DNA of 64,000 bases from CAZQFV01 sp964592645 (GCA_964592645.1 CAZQFV010000008.1:87317-151316), one strand, 5' to 3'; counted from the stretch's first letter, positions 23,159 to 32,049 are shown. A program made the numbers and translations. Notes: generated from the letters alone by a model not told the origin.

Positions 23159-24673
23159 ATGAAGAAGCGTCGGATTATCGTGATCGTGGTGCTGCTGGTC
23201 CTGGCCCTGGCGGGGGGCGGTGGGTATGCCTACTACCGCTTCTTCATGTCGCCGGCGCGGGCGCAGACAGAGCCCACTGTGCAGACGACCCAGGTAACCC
23301 GGGGAGATATCATCATTTCGGTAGACGGATCGGGCGAACTGCGGCCGGCCACGGAGGTGAACATCGGCTTTCAGACCGGCGGCCTGTTGAAGACGCTCGA
23401 GGTCGGGGTAGGCGACCGCGTGACGGCCGGCCAGGTCCTTGCCACCCTCGACACGCGGGACCTGGAGTTGAGCCTGGAATCGGCGCGCCTGCAACTGGAG
23501 CAGGCCCAGATCAACCTGGATAAGCTCCAGACTCCGCCCGACGAGTCCGAGGTCACGCAGGCCCGCATCAGCCTGGCCGAGGCCCACGACAACCTGGCGC
23601 AACAGGAGGTGGCGCTGGCGGCGGCGACGGAGCGGGCCCGGCTTTCGTGGGTGACGGCGGCGAACAGCCTGCGCGAGGCCCAGGACGAGTATTCGGATAT
23701 CTACTGGACCAACCGCAACCTGGAGAACAAGATCGGCGCCGAGAATGTGCCCGACTCCAACTATGACAGCGAGGCCGCGGCCAAGCGGGCGGTGGAGAAT
23801 GCCGAGGCGGCGATGGAGCAGGCCCGCCTGTCGTACGAATCGGCCAAGAAGCAGCAGGAGACCTCCCTGCAGGCGGCCCGTTACCAGATCACGACGGCCC
23901 AGCTCAACCTGGATTCACTCTACACCCCGGCCGGCGCGTCCGAGCAAGCCCTGGCGGAGATCTCCCTGGCGCAGGCGCAGCTTTCCTACCGGCAGGCGCA
24001 GAACAACCTGGAGAAGGCCGTGCTAAAGGCGCCGATCGCCGGCACGGTGATGAGCATCGACGCGGTCGTGGGCACGCAGGTCGGGACGGGCGCGATCATC
24101 ACCATCGCCGATATGGATGCGCCGCTGCTCGAGTTCTGGGTGGAGGAGGCGGACATGGCCGCGGCCCAGGTGGGGAACCGCCTGAACGTGGTCTTCGAGG
24201 CCCTGCCCGACCAGGTCTTTACGGGGACGATTGTGCAGGTGGACCCGGCGCTGGTTACCGTGGGCAGCACGTCGGCCGTGCAAGGGTGGGCCAAGCTGGA
24301 ACTGGCGGGAAGCGAGGTGCGCCTGCTCTCGGGGATGGCGGCCACGGTGGAGGTGATCCAGGCCGAGGCGCGCGATGTCCTGCTCGTGCCGCTGGAGGCC
24401 CTGCGCCCCCTGGGAGACGGCCAGTATGCCGTCTTTGTCGTCGGCGACGACGGCGGGCTGGAGCTGCGCCCGGTGGTCGTGGGGCTCCAGGACCTGGTCA
24501 ACGCCGAGGTCGTCAGCGGCCTGCAGGCGGGAGAGGCGGTGGCCCTGGTCAACTCGACCTCGACGACGAGCACGTCCACCGGGGCGCAAATGGGCCGCGA
24601 GGGCCTCTTTATGCCCGGCATGGGCGGCGGGATGCCGGACTTTGGCGGGGGTGGCGCCCCGCCGATGCCCTGA
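23159..24673 (+). CDS. MacA/HlyD-type efflux periplasmic adaptor subunit
   Basis: A 504-residue membrane fusion protein. ATG 23159 has GGAGGAG upstream; the longer frame is discarded. It has an N-terminal membrane anchor (residues 3-28), a biotinyl-lipoyl-like half motif (GDIIISVDGSGELRPATEV), long coiled-coil hairpins (about 100-290, heptad-rich with SLESARLQLEQAQINLDKL), the returning lipoyl half (LKAPIAGTVMSIDAVVG) and beta-barrel domains. The C-terminus is Gly/Met-rich and low in complexity. It links an inner-membrane ABC transporter to the outside; the next two genes supply ATPase and permease. In an organism probably without a classical outer membrane it would contact the cell wall instead, which is inference. 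Confidence 0.92.
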   Translation: MKKRRIIVIVVLLVLALAGGGGYAYYRFFMSPARAQTEPTVQTTQVTRGDIIISVDGSGELRPATEVNIGFQTGGLLKTLEVGVGDRVTAGQVLATLDTRDLELSLESARLQLEQAQINLDKLQTPPDESEVTQARISLAEAHDNLAQQEVALAAATERARLSWVTAANSLREAQDEYSDIYWTNRNLENKIGAENVPDSNYDSEAAAKRAVENAEAAMEQARLSYESAKKQQETSLQAARYQITTAQLNLDSLYTPAGASEQALAEISLAQAQLSYRQAQNNLEKAVLKAPIAGTVMSIDAVVGTQVGTGAIITIADMDAPLLEFWVEEADMAAAQVGNRLNVVFEALPDQVFTGTIVQVDPALVTVGSTSAVQGWAKLELAGSEVRLLSGMAATVEVIQAEARDVLLVPLEALRPLGDGQYAVFVVGDDGGLELRPVVVGLQDLVNAEVVSGLQAGEAVALVNSTSTTSTSTGAQMGREGLFMPGMGGGMPDFGGGGAPPMP

Positions 24674-24696
24674 TCGCCATGGGAGGAGGGCTGGAC

Positions 24697-25413
24697 ATGG
24701 CGGAATATCTGATCGACATCGGCGCACTGGAAAAGGTCTATGGCATGGGCGAGGTGGCGGTCCACGCCCTGCGGGGGGTGGACATGCAGGTACGGGCCGG
24801 CGAGTTCGTCGCCATCATGGGGCCTTCGGGATCGGGCAAGTCCACGCTGATGAACATCCTGGGCTGCCTGGACCGCCCCACGGCCGGCCGCTATATCTTG
24901 GATGGCCAGGATGTCGGCCGGCTGAGCCGCAACGCCCTGGCCGGGGTACGCAACCGCAAGATCGGCTTTGTCTTCCAATCGTACAACTTGCTGCCGCGGC
25001 TGACGGCGCTGCAGAACGTGATGGTCCCGCTGCTGTACAACCGCGAGGGCTACCAGGGGGAAAGGAAAGAGCGCGAAAAGGCGGCGGCCATGCTGGAGGC
25101 CGTGGGGCTGGGCGACCGCTTGCACCACCGCCCCAACGAGCTGTCCGGCGGACAGCAGCAGCGGGTGGCCATCGCCCGGGCCCTGATCAATCGGCCGGCC
25201 ATCCTGTTGGCCGATGAGCCCACGGGGAACCTGGATACCCACTCCGGCGAGGAGATCATGCAGTTGTTGGAGCGGCTGCATGCCGACGGCGCCACGATTG
25301 TCCTGGTGACCCATTCGCCGGAGGCCAGCGCGCATGCGGAGCGCATCATCCGCCTGCGCGATGGGCTTGTCGACTCGGACGAGCGGAACGGTCTCAAGGA
25401 GAAGGCGCAATGA
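24697..25413 (+). CDS. MacB-type ABC transporter ATP-binding protein
   Basis: A 238-residue ATPase of the LolD/MacB/FtsE class. ATG 24697 follows GGAGGAGGG; an in-frame ATG 24679 is less well placed. Walker A is GPSGSGKST (about residue 46), Q-loop VFQSYNLLPRLT, signature LSGGQQQRVAIARAL, Walker B ILLADEPTGNLD and switch His in VTHSPE. It powers the permease encoded by the next gene, whose start overlaps its stop by four bases. Together with the upstream adaptor it forms a tripartite efflux or lipoprotein/peptide export system. Confidence 0.96.
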   Translation: MAEYLIDIGALEKVYGMGEVAVHALRGVDMQVRAGEFVAIMGPSGSGKSTLMNILGCLDRPTAGRYILDGQDVGRLSRNALAGVRNRKIGFVFQSYNLLPRLTALQNVMVPLLYNREGYQGERKEREKAAAMLEAVGLGDRLHHRPNELSGGQQQRVAIARALINRPAILLADEPTGNLDTHSGEEIMQLLERLHADGATIVLVTHSPEASAHAERIIRLRDGLVDSDERNGLKEKAQ

Positions 25414-26636
25414 GCTTCCTACGGACCTTCAAGTTGGCCTGGGAGGGCCTGGCGTTGAACAAGGCCCGCTCTTTCCTGACCACCCTGGGGGTGATCATCG
25501 GCGTGGCGGCTGTCATCGTGATGTTGGCCGTCAGCGCGGGCGCCGAGGCCGAGATCGCCGACCAGATCAACACCCTGGGCACCAACCTGATCATGGTCTC
25601 GCCGGTGTTCAGCCGCGGAGGGTTCGGCCCCCAGGCGCGGAGCAGCGGCGTCAGCCTGACCTATGACGACATCGAGGCCATCTCCCAGAACGTGACCGGG
25701 ATCAACGGTGTCTCGGCGGACCAGCAGACCAGCCAGGAGATCAAGTTCGGCGACACCTTGCTCACGGGTGTCCCCGTCGTCGGGACGACGGCCGGGTTTC
25801 CCCAGGTCCGCGAGCTGGAGGTGGCTATGGGCCGCTTCCTCACCGACGAGGACAATCAGCGGGTCAAGAAGGTGGTCGTGCTGGGCGCCGATGTCGCCAC
25901 GGAGCTCTTTGGCGAAACCTCGCCGCTTGGGCAAAAGGTCACCATCGGCACGAAGCACTTTACGGTCGTGGGGGTGATGAAGGTCAAAGGAGTGCTGGGC
26001 AGCACCGATTTCGACGGCCAGGTCTATGTGCCGCTCACCGTCGTGTTCAAGGTCTTTATGCCGTCCCGCTTTGGCGGCACCAACATCCGCATGCTCTATG
26101 TCTCGGCCGAGGACCGCGGCCAGTTGGACAAGGTGATCGACCAGGTCATCAGCCTGCTCAACAAGCGCCATGACGTGGATCCGACCACGACCGCTTTCCA
26201 GACGATGACACAGGACAGCATCATCGAGGCGGCCTCCTCGACTACCGAGTCCTTCCGCAACCTGCTGGCATGGGTGGCCGCGGTCTCGCTGGTAGTGGGA
26301 GGCATCGGAATTATGAACATCATGCTGGTCAGTGTGACGGAGCGGACGCGGGAGATCGGCCTGCGCCAGGCGATGGGGGCCCGCCCGGCCGATGTGCGGC
26401 GGCAGTTCCTACTGGAGGCCGTGACGCTCAGCCTCCTGGGTGGGTTGATCGGCGTCCTGCTCGGCGTGGGCGGCTCCTATCTGTTTGGCGCCCTGGGCTC
26501 GATGCGCACGCAGTTGGTGCCGGCTTCGATCCCGTTGGCTTTCGGCGCGGCGGCGTTCGTGGGCGTCTTTTTCGGGTACTACCCGGCGACCAAGGCGGCC
26601 CAGCTCGATCCGATCGAGGCGCTGCGCAGGGAATGA
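25410..26636 (+). CDS. MacB-type ABC transporter permease
   Basis: A 408-residue permease overlapping the ATPase gene by ATGA. The first membrane helix is in KARSFLTTLGVIIGVAAVIVM (shown in part: TLGVIIGVAAVIVML), followed by a large extracytoplasmic MacB_PCD domain (about 45-270). The FtsX domain has three helices and the typical NIMLVSVTERTREIGLRQA stretch; the end DPIEALRRE is also typical. Such permeases use a mechanotransmission mechanism to expel substrates such as macrolides, peptides or lipoproteins. The substrate cannot be inferred, but the downstream two-component system fits an envelope-stress or antimicrobial-peptide response. Confidence 0.95.
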   Translation: MSFLRTFKLAWEGLALNKARSFLTTLGVIIGVAAVIVMLAVSAGAEAEIADQINTLGTNLIMVSPVFSRGGFGPQARSSGVSLTYDDIEAISQNVTGINGVSADQQTSQEIKFGDTLLTGVPVVGTTAGFPQVRELEVAMGRFLTDEDNQRVKKVVVLGADVATELFGETSPLGQKVTIGTKHFTVVGVMKVKGVLGSTDFDGQVYVPLTVVFKVFMPSRFGGTNIRMLYVSAEDRGQLDKVIDQVISLLNKRHDVDPTTTAFQTMTQDSIIEAASSTTESFRNLLAWVAAVSLVVGGIGIMNIMLVSVTERTREIGLRQAMGARPADVRRQFLLEAVTLSLLGGLIGVLLGVGGSYLFGALGSMRTQLVPASIPLAFGAAAFVGVFFGYYPATKAAQLDPIEALRRE

Positions 26637-26671
26637 GGCCAGGGCGGTCTCTGGCGAGATGGAGGAAAGCG

Positions 26672-27367
26672 ATGAAAGCGGGTCTCAAGAAGGTGGCGGT
26701 TGTCGTGGGCCTGGCCCTGGTGCTGACGGCGAGCGTTCTGATCGGGTGCGGCGGCAGCGTCACGTCGACCCCGGCCAGTTTGGCGGAGGCGTATGTCAGC
26801 AACAGTCTGCCTACGACCTACGATGGAGCCGTGCCGGCGGCCACGCAGTTGGTGCTGGGAACGTTCCTCTTAGAGGGCACGGCGAACGCCGTCTCGCCGG
26901 AGCAGGCCAAGGTGCTGCTGCCGCTCTGGAAGTCGCTGCAGAGTGGGGCGGCTCAGACTGCCGGGGAGGTCAACGGCGTCCTGCGGCAGGTTGAACGGGC
27001 GATGACGCCGCAGCAGCTCCAGGCCATTGCGGCGATGGAGCTGACCCAGGAAGACATAGTCGCCTGGAGCCGGCAGCACGGCGCGGATATGGGGCCGGGC
27101 GGAGCCGGCGGATTCCCGGGAGCGATGCCCGGCGGAACGCCGGGGGCCTGGCCCAGGGGGACGCCGGGGGCCGGATACCCCGGCGGGGGCTCCTCCGGGG
27201 CACGCGAGACCCAGCGCGCCGCGTATATGGCCACGATGCAGGCCGGCGGTATGCCGGCGGGTGGGCCGGGCGGCCGGATGGGCCAGGGCGGGGCCGGCGC
27301 CGGGCAGTTCCGGCTCTTGTTGCCGGCGCTCATCGAGCTGCTGACGCAGCGGGCCGGCTCCTCGTGA
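26672..27367 (+). CDS. Gly-rich lipoprotein of the efflux operon
   Basis: A 231-residue exported protein starting at ATG 26672 with GGAGG upstream. The signal peptide ends in the lipobox-like LIGCGG, so it is probably anchored by a lipid. The mature part has a helical region (about 45-140) with regular Gln/Leu/Ala spacing (MTPQQLQAIAAMELTQEDI), then a 60-residue Gly/Pro/Met-rich linker (GGTPGAWPRGTPGAGYPGG) and a short amphipathic C-terminus. The linker composition matches the Gly/Met-rich end of the adaptor. Its position between the permease and the regulators suggests a sensor or accessory part of the exporter. No known family was recognised. Confidence 0.8.
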   Translation: MKAGLKKVAVVVGLALVLTASVLIGCGGSVTSTPASLAEAYVSNSLPTTYDGAVPAATQLVLGTFLLEGTANAVSPEQAKVLLPLWKSLQSGAAQTAGEVNGVLRQVERAMTPQQLQAIAAMELTQEDIVAWSRQHGADMGPGGAGGFPGAMPGGTPGAWPRGTPGAGYPGGGSSGARETQRAAYMATMQAGGMPAGGPGGRMGQGGAGAGQFRLLLPALIELLTQRAGSS

Positions 27368-27446
27368 GCCGCGCATATCGTCGGGAGGACCTGGGCCGGA
27401 ACGGGCAAAGGCCGCGGGAGCGCGGACTGGCGTTTGGGAGGGCGAG

Positions 27447-27914
27447 ATGTCCAGGTTGCGGCAGCGGATATGGGAACTAGCGCGAGGCGGTTGCGGCCAG
27501 CGGTTTGGCGTCGTGGTCCGGGGTCCGTTGCCTGCGGCGGCGCCCCTGGGCCGGCGTATCCTGGTCGTGGACCTGGACGGCAGGGCCGGCCGGCCGTTGG
27601 CGCAGGCGTTGACTCGCTCCGGATTCGAGCCGCATGTTGTCCGACGGGAGACGGCGGCCCTGGGGTTGATCGGCCAGGAGCCCCCGGAGGCGATGATCGT
27701 GGCCGGGCCGGCCAACCTCAACTTTTACCGTGCGCTGCGCCGGGCCACGCCCGCCCCGATCCTGGCGCTCGACCCCTATGCCGACGACGAGCGGGTGTTG
27801 GCGGCGTTCGCCGCGGGGGTCGATCAGTTTCAGGCCGGCTCGACCGGCCCCGAGGAGATCGTCGCGCGCCTGCAGGCCCTGTTGCGGCGGGCTGCCAAGG
27901 GGGAACGCCCGTAG
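27447..27914 (+). CDS. Degenerate receiver-like protein (pseudo-receiver)
   Basis: A 155-residue protein from ATG 27447 after GGGAGGGCGAG. From about residue 37 it follows a response-regulator receiver fold: RILVVDLDG, a helix, then a strand at the usual phosphoacceptor position reading AMIVAGPANL instead of a D-containing motif, then ILALDPYADDERVLAAFAAGVDQFQAG, where the conserved Lys is also missing. It has no output domain. It cannot be phosphorylated in the normal way, so it is likely a protein-interaction module, perhaps modulating the intact regulator and kinase encoded directly downstream. It is flanked by the efflux lipoprotein and the OmpR-type regulator. Confidence 0.75.
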   Translation: MSRLRQRIWELARGGCGQRFGVVVRGPLPAAAPLGRRILVVDLDGRAGRPLAQALTRSGFEPHVVRRETAALGLIGQEPPEAMIVAGPANLNFYRALRRATPAPILALDPYADDERVLAAFAAGVDQFQAGSTGPEEIVARLQALLRRAAKGERP

Positions 27915-27957
27915 CGGCGGGCCGGGTGGCTTCGGAACGGCGATATCCTGCCGGCTG

Positions 27958-27966
27958 TGGTATAAT
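27958..27966 (+). promoter_or_regulatory. Extended -10 promoter for the OmpR/HisKA pair
   Basis: TGG followed by TATAAT (27961-27966), 28 bases before the response-regulator ATG. No consensus -35 is present, so it would rely on the extended -10. Confidence 0.5.
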
Positions 27967-27994
27967 GGGGTGGTGCGGTGAGGAGACGTCGCGC

Positions 27995-28690
27995 ATGAGC
28001 AAACGGATCCTGGTGGTGGACGACGATCGCCAGATCGTTCGTCTGTTGCGAGCCTACCTGGAGCAGGACGGCTACCAGGTGATTGCCGCTTACGACGGGG
28101 GAAAGGCGCTGCAGACCATCCGCCACGAGCGGCCGGACCTGGTGGTGTTGGACCTGATGCTCCCCGACCGGGACGGCTGGGAGGTGACGCGCCTGGTGCG
28201 CAATGACCCGGCCTTGGCCGCCACCCCCATCGTGATGCTCACGGCCCGGGTGGAGGATCACGACAAGATCGTGGGGCTGGAGCTAGGGGCGGACGACTAC
28301 GTGACCAAGCCGTTCAACCCCCGCGAAGTAGTGGCCCGGGTGCGGGCCGTGCTACGCCGCGCGCAGGGGGAGCCGGCCGTCCCCCGGGTGCTCCATGTCG
28401 GGGCGGTGACGATCAACCTGGACGCGCACGAGGTGCAAGTTGAGGGACAGAGCGTGCCCCTGACTCCCAGCGAGTTTGGTCTGCTTTACGCCCTGGCAGA
28501 GCAGCCCGGGCATGCCCTGACGCGATCGCAACTGATCGAAAAGGGCCGCGGCTACGATTACGAAGGGTTGGAGCGCACGGTGGACAGCCATATCAAGAAC
28601 CTGCGCCGTAAGCTGGAGGAGGCGGGCGCGCCGCATGAGATGATCGAGACGGTCTTTGGCGTTGGCTACCGCCTGAGGGTGGGGCTGTGA
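27995..28690 (+). CDS. OmpR/PhoB-family response regulator
   Basis: A 231-residue regulator from ATG 27995 after GAGGAG. The receiver has acidic residues DDD at 9-11, phosphoacceptor Asp in VVLDLMLPDRDGW, the Thr of MLTAR and Lys in VTKPFNPREV. The C-terminal winged helix is typical (LTPSEFGLLYALAEQPGHAL then TVDSHIKNLRRKLE and VFGVGYRL). It is paired with the histidine kinase whose GTG start overlaps its stop. The position after the MacAB-like genes suggests that it controls the exporter. Confidence 0.96.
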   Translation: MSKRILVVDDDRQIVRLLRAYLEQDGYQVIAAYDGGKALQTIRHERPDLVVLDLMLPDRDGWEVTRLVRNDPALAATPIVMLTARVEDHDKIVGLELGADDYVTKPFNPREVVARVRAVLRRAQGEPAVPRVLHVGAVTINLDAHEVQVEGQSVPLTPSEFGLLYALAEQPGHALTRSQLIEKGRGYDYEGLERTVDSHIKNLRRKLEEAGAPHEMIETVFGVGYRLRVGL

Positions 28691-30087
28691 ACCGGCTTTG
28701 GGTACGCCTGGTGCTGGCTTTCGCCGTGGTAGTCCTGGTGGCGGTGGGGGCCGTGGCCCTCCTGGCCGGCCTGACGGCCCGTCAGGAGTTCAGCCGCTAC
28801 CTCACCTACGGCGATATCTGGCCCACCCAGGCCATGGTCGATCACTTTGCCGCTTACTATCGCGCGCAGGGCAGTTGGCAGGGGGTGGAAACGATATTCG
28901 TGCGGGAGGAGCCGCCGCCTGCCCCCTGGGTTGGCAGCCGCCATGAGCCGGGGCCGGGCTCCTTCCAGGTGATCCTGGCCGATGCCGCCGGCCGTGTGGT
29001 CTATGACCGCCCGGGCGGTTCCTCCGGCAGGCAGTTGACCTCCGACGAGCAGGCCGCCGCTCGGTCGATCGAGGTGGACGGCCAGACCGTGGGCCTGCTA
29101 GTGGTCGTGGCGCCTCGCCGCCCAGACTTCGCCGGCCCCCTGGAGCAGTGGTTTGTCGGCCGGCTGCAGTGGTGGCTGGTCGTCGGCGCGGTTCTGGCCG
29201 GCGCCCTGGGGCTGTTGCTGGGCGCCGTTCTCAGCCGTAGCCTGACGGCCCCGCTGCGGCGGTTATCGGAGGCGGCCCACGCCGTGGCTGCGCGAGACTT
29301 TAGCCGGCAGGTCCGGGAGGAGGGCAGCAGGGAGCTGGCCGACGTGGCCCGGGCTTTCAACCAGATGACGGCGGCCCTGGCCGAGTCGGAGCGCCAGCGC
29401 CAGAACATGGTCGCCGATGTCGCCCACGAGCTGCGCACGCCCTTGAGCGTCCTGCAGGGCAACCTGCAGGCCATCCTGGACGATGTCTACCCCTTGGACA
29501 AGGAGGAGATCGCGCGCCTCTTTGAGGAGACGCGGCTCCTCAACCGCCTGGTGGACGACCTGCGCGAGCTGGCCCTGGCCGATGCCGGCCAACTGCGGCT
29601 GAACCTGCAGCCCGTCGAGGTCCTGTCCGTGGCCGAGGGAACGCTCAGCAGCATGGCCTTGTTGGCCGAAGAGCAGGGGGTCGAGCTGGCGGTGCGGGTG
29701 CCGGCCGGCCTGCCGGCGGTCCAGGCCGACCCAGACCGCCTGGCCCAGGTGCTGCGCAACCTGCTGGTGAACGCCCTGCGCCACACGCCGGCCGGCGGCT
29801 CCGTCGTGGTCCGCGCAGCAAGACGGGGGGAGGCGGTGGAGATCGCCGTGGCCGACACCGGGGAGGGCATCGCCCCGGAGGACTTGCCGCATGTCTTTGA
29901 GCGTTTTTGGCGGACGGACCCGGCGCGGACGCGCGACCGGCGCTGGTCCGGCAGCGCCGGGTTGGGCTTGGCCGTAGCCCAGAGCCTGGTGGAGGCCCAG
30001 GGCGGGCGTATCTGGGCCGAGAGCGCCCCGGGAAAGGGCAGTACGTTTTACTTCACCGTGCCGCTGGCACCGGCCGGCGACTCGTAA
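28687..30087 (+). CDS. HAMP-containing sensor histidine kinase
   Basis: A 466-residue kinase starting at GTG 28687, overlapping the regulator stop (GTGA). Two membrane helices (about 5-30 and 158-182) enclose a 125-residue external sensor domain. A HAMP linker follows (SRSLTAPLRRLSEAAHAVAARDF), shown in part as LTAPLRRLSEAAHA. The HisKA domain contains the phosphorylatable His in VAHELRTPLSVLQGNL, and the ATPase domain has N box NLLVNALRHTP, G1 DTGEGI and G2 GSAGLGLAVAQ. It is the cognate kinase of the OmpR regulator and likely senses an envelope signal related to the exporter. Confidence 0.96.
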   Translation: MNRLWVRLVLAFAVVVLVAVGAVALLAGLTARQEFSRYLTYGDIWPTQAMVDHFAAYYRAQGSWQGVETIFVREEPPPAPWVGSRHEPGPGSFQVILADAAGRVVYDRPGGSSGRQLTSDEQAAARSIEVDGQTVGLLVVVAPRRPDFAGPLEQWFVGRLQWWLVVGAVLAGALGLLLGAVLSRSLTAPLRRLSEAAHAVAARDFSRQVREEGSRELADVARAFNQMTAALAESERQRQNMVADVAHELRTPLSVLQGNLQAILDDVYPLDKEEIARLFEETRLLNRLVDDLRELALADAGQLRLNLQPVEVLSVAEGTLSSMALLAEEQGVELAVRVPAGLPAVQADPDRLAQVLRNLLVNALRHTPAGGSVVVRAARRGEAVEIAVADTGEGIAPEDLPHVFERFWRTDPARTRDRRWSGSAGLGLAVAQSLVEAQGGRIWAESAPGKGSTFYFTVPLAPAGDS

Positions 30088-30110
30088 GCTCGCGGGGCGA
30101 ACTGCCCCGG

Positions 30111-30875
30111 CTATCCCCGCACCAGGTAGATTACGGCCACGACGACCCCGATGCCGACCACGATCCGGCGCAGCGCGGCCGGTTTGATGCGGCCGGCCAG
30201 CCGCCCGCCCAGGGCTCCCCCGAGCAGCGCTCCCCCGGCCATCACCAGGGCGGCCGGCCACAGCACTCGCCCGGAAAAGGCAAAGAGGACCGCGGCGGCG
30301 ATGTTCGTGCCAAAGGCAATGGCCTGCTTCAGGGCGTTCAGCCGGGTCAACGAATCTTCCAGCAGCAGGCCGAGCGCCGCCAGGACGATGACGCTCAGCC
30401 CGGCGCCGAAATACCCCCCGTAGACTGCCGCCAGGGCGATGGGCAGGATCGCCCAGTGTTCGGCCGCCGGCGCCGCCCCGACCCGCTGTTGACGGCGCAC
30501 GAGCCAGGCTCGCACCGGGTCCTGGACGGCCAGCAGCCCGGAGGCCAGCAGGATCAGGAAGGGGACCAGGGAGCTGAACAGCTTCTCCCCGGTGTTCAAG
30601 AGCAGGAGCCCGCCTGCCGTGCCGCCGACGACGCCGGCCGGCAGGAGCATCCACAGCCGCTTCTTTTGGCCCCGCAGGTCCTTGGATTGGGCGAATGTCG
30701 CTCCCAGGTATCCTGGGCAGAGGGCCACCGTGTTGGTCACGTTGGCCACCACGGGCGGCACCCCAACGGCCACGAGCGCCGGGAATGTGATCAGGGTCCC
30801 GCCTCCGGCCAGCGCGTTCACCGCTCCCGCGGCGGCGGCGGCCAGCCCGATGAGAATGTACTGAAGTGTGTCCAT
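30111..30875 (-). CDS. TauE/SafE (TSUP) family membrane transporter
   Basis: A 254-residue protein with about eight hydrophobic segments in the TSUP pattern: ALAGGGTLITFPALVAVGVPPVVAN (core AGGGTLITFPAL) in the first repeat and YGGYFGAGLSVI in the second. Such proteins export sulfite, sulfoacetate or other small anions. ATG 30875 is used; the ribosome binding site is weak, which suits translational coupling to degV 30 bases upstream. It converges on the histidine kinase gene with only 23 bases between. Confidence 0.92.
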   Translation of the reverse strand: MDTLQYILIGLAAAAAGAVNALAGGGTLITFPALVAVGVPPVVANVTNTVALCPGYLGATFAQSKDLRGQKKRLWMLLPAGVVGGTAGGLLLLNTGEKLFSSLVPFLILLASGLLAVQDPVRAWLVRRQQRVGAAPAAEHWAILPIALAAVYGGYFGAGLSVIVLAALGLLLEDSLTRLNALKQAIAFGTNIAAAVLFAFSGRVLWPAALVMAGGALLGGALGGRLAGRIKPAALRRIVVGIGVVVAVIYLVRG

Positions 30876-30905
30876 AGGGATCTTGTCCTGGGAAAGGGGA
30901 TGCGT

Positions 30906-31787
30906 TCAGCGGCCCGTCATGCGGTCGATATCGATTTTGTCCAGCAGGTGGATCGGTATGGCGGCAACGCCCACCGCCTCGGGGCCGGCGTGCACGCCCA
31001 GCGCGGGGGAGATGCGCAGGATGTCTATCCTGGCCACGCACAACTGTTGGCGCAGCAGATCGGCCAGGCGTTGGGCCTGTTCGGCGAATTGGCCGTGCAG
31101 CACCGCCAGCCAGAGGGGCGTTGCCGGCGGGTAGGACTGGCGGAGGTAATCGACGATGATCTGCAGCGCCTGTGGCAGGGTGCGGGCGCGCCCCATGGTG
31201 CTGAAGCGGCTATCGCGCTTGTCCACGACGATCACAGGCTTGATCTTGAGCAGGGACCCCAGCAGGGCCTGGACACGCCCGATGCGCCCGCCGCGTTTCA
31301 GGTACTCCAGCGTACCCAGGGTAAAGATCATTTCGGTGGCTGCGCGGATGCGCCCCACCAGTTCCAAGATGGCCCCTTTGGCCCAGCCGGACCGGGCCGC
31401 CATGGCCGCGGCCAACACCTGGAAGCGCTGCCCCCCGGAGAAGCTGAGCGTGTCCACGAGGCTGACATTGGCCTTGGAGTACTCGGCGGCCAGGCGAGCA
31501 TCGTCAAAGGTGCTGCTCATCTGGCCGGTGATGTGCAGCGAAACGATCTCCTCGCCGCCTGCTGCCAGTTGGTGATAGACTTGGACAAAGGCTCCTGGCG
31601 AGGGACTCGCGGTGGTCGGGACGGCAGGAGCAACGGCCCGCAGCCGGTCGTAGAAGGCATCGCGCGAGATCTCGTTCGACTTGATCTCGCCGTCTGGAAA
31701 GTGTATGTAGAAAGGTACGATAGTGATCTGGAAGTCGGCGGTCTCTTCCGGCAAAAGGTCGGCGCCATCGTCGGTAACGATCTTCAT
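30906..31787 (-). CDS. DegV-family fatty-acid-binding protein
   Basis: A 293-residue protein. ATG 31787 begins the family strand MKIVTDDGADLLPEE and has GAGGTG upstream. Other family marks are TTASPSPGAFVQVYHQL (DegV has TSQPS at this spot), IVSLHITGQMSSTFDDAR, and LEYLKRGGRIGRVQALLGSLLKIKPV near the middle. DegV proteins bind a fatty acid and present it to fatty acid kinase; no fakA is in the window. It has an excellent promoter (31817-31845) and is followed by the TSUP gene. Confidence 0.95.
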   Translation of the reverse strand: MKIVTDDGADLLPEETADFQITIVPFYIHFPDGEIKSNEISRDAFYDRLRAVAPAVPTTASPSPGAFVQVYHQLAAGGEEIVSLHITGQMSSTFDDARLAAEYSKANVSLVDTLSFSGGQRFQVLAAAMAARSGWAKGAILELVGRIRAATEMIFTLGTLEYLKRGGRIGRVQALLGSLLKIKPVIVVDKRDSRFSTMGRARTLPQALQIIVDYLRQSYPPATPLWLAVLHGQFAEQAQRLADLLRQQLCVARIDILRISPALGVHAGPEAVGVAAIPIHLLDKIDIDRMTGR

Positions 31788-31816
31788 CGCGCACCTCGGC
31801 ATCGGACTCCACGATG

Positions 31817-31845
31817 ATTATGCCACAGCCCCAGCAGTCTGTCAA
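31817..31845 (-). promoter_or_regulatory. Promoter for degV
   Basis: On the minus strand TTGACA (31840-31845) and CATAAT (31817-31822) are 17 bases apart with TGG before the -10. Confidence 0.7.
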
Positions 31846-31855
31846 TTCCCGTCCG

Positions 31856-31892
31856 GATCAAGTTGATCTGGGAGGCGGATCAACTTGTTGAT
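31856..31892. promoter_or_regulatory. Pair of operator-like palindromes
   Basis: GATCAAGTTGATC (31856-31868) is a perfect 13-base palindrome around one base. A related element GATCAACTTGTTGAT (31878-31892) follows about two helical turns away. They lie between the divergent degV and dehydrogenase promoters, ten bases upstream of the degV -35 and about 33 bases upstream of the other. This fits a dimeric repressor or activator binding twice. Confidence 0.5.
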
Positions 31893-31924
31893 TTGGGAAA
31901 AGCCCCGCCCCAACGCTGTTGCAG

Positions 31925-31953
31925 TTGGCACACCGGCCGGGCTGTAGTATAAT
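31925..31953 (+). promoter_or_regulatory. Promoter for the dehydrogenase/reductase pair
   Basis: TTGGCA (31925-31930), 17-base spacer, TATAAT (31948-31953). The leader to the first ATG would be about 90 bases. Confidence 0.7.
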
Positions 31954-32049
31954 TGCCGCCGTTCAAGTGGGCCGGTGTGGTGGGATCACCTTCCGATCTG
32001 CTGGCTCCGGCCTTCTGCCGGACCGTTGACTATCCCTGAAGGAAAAACC

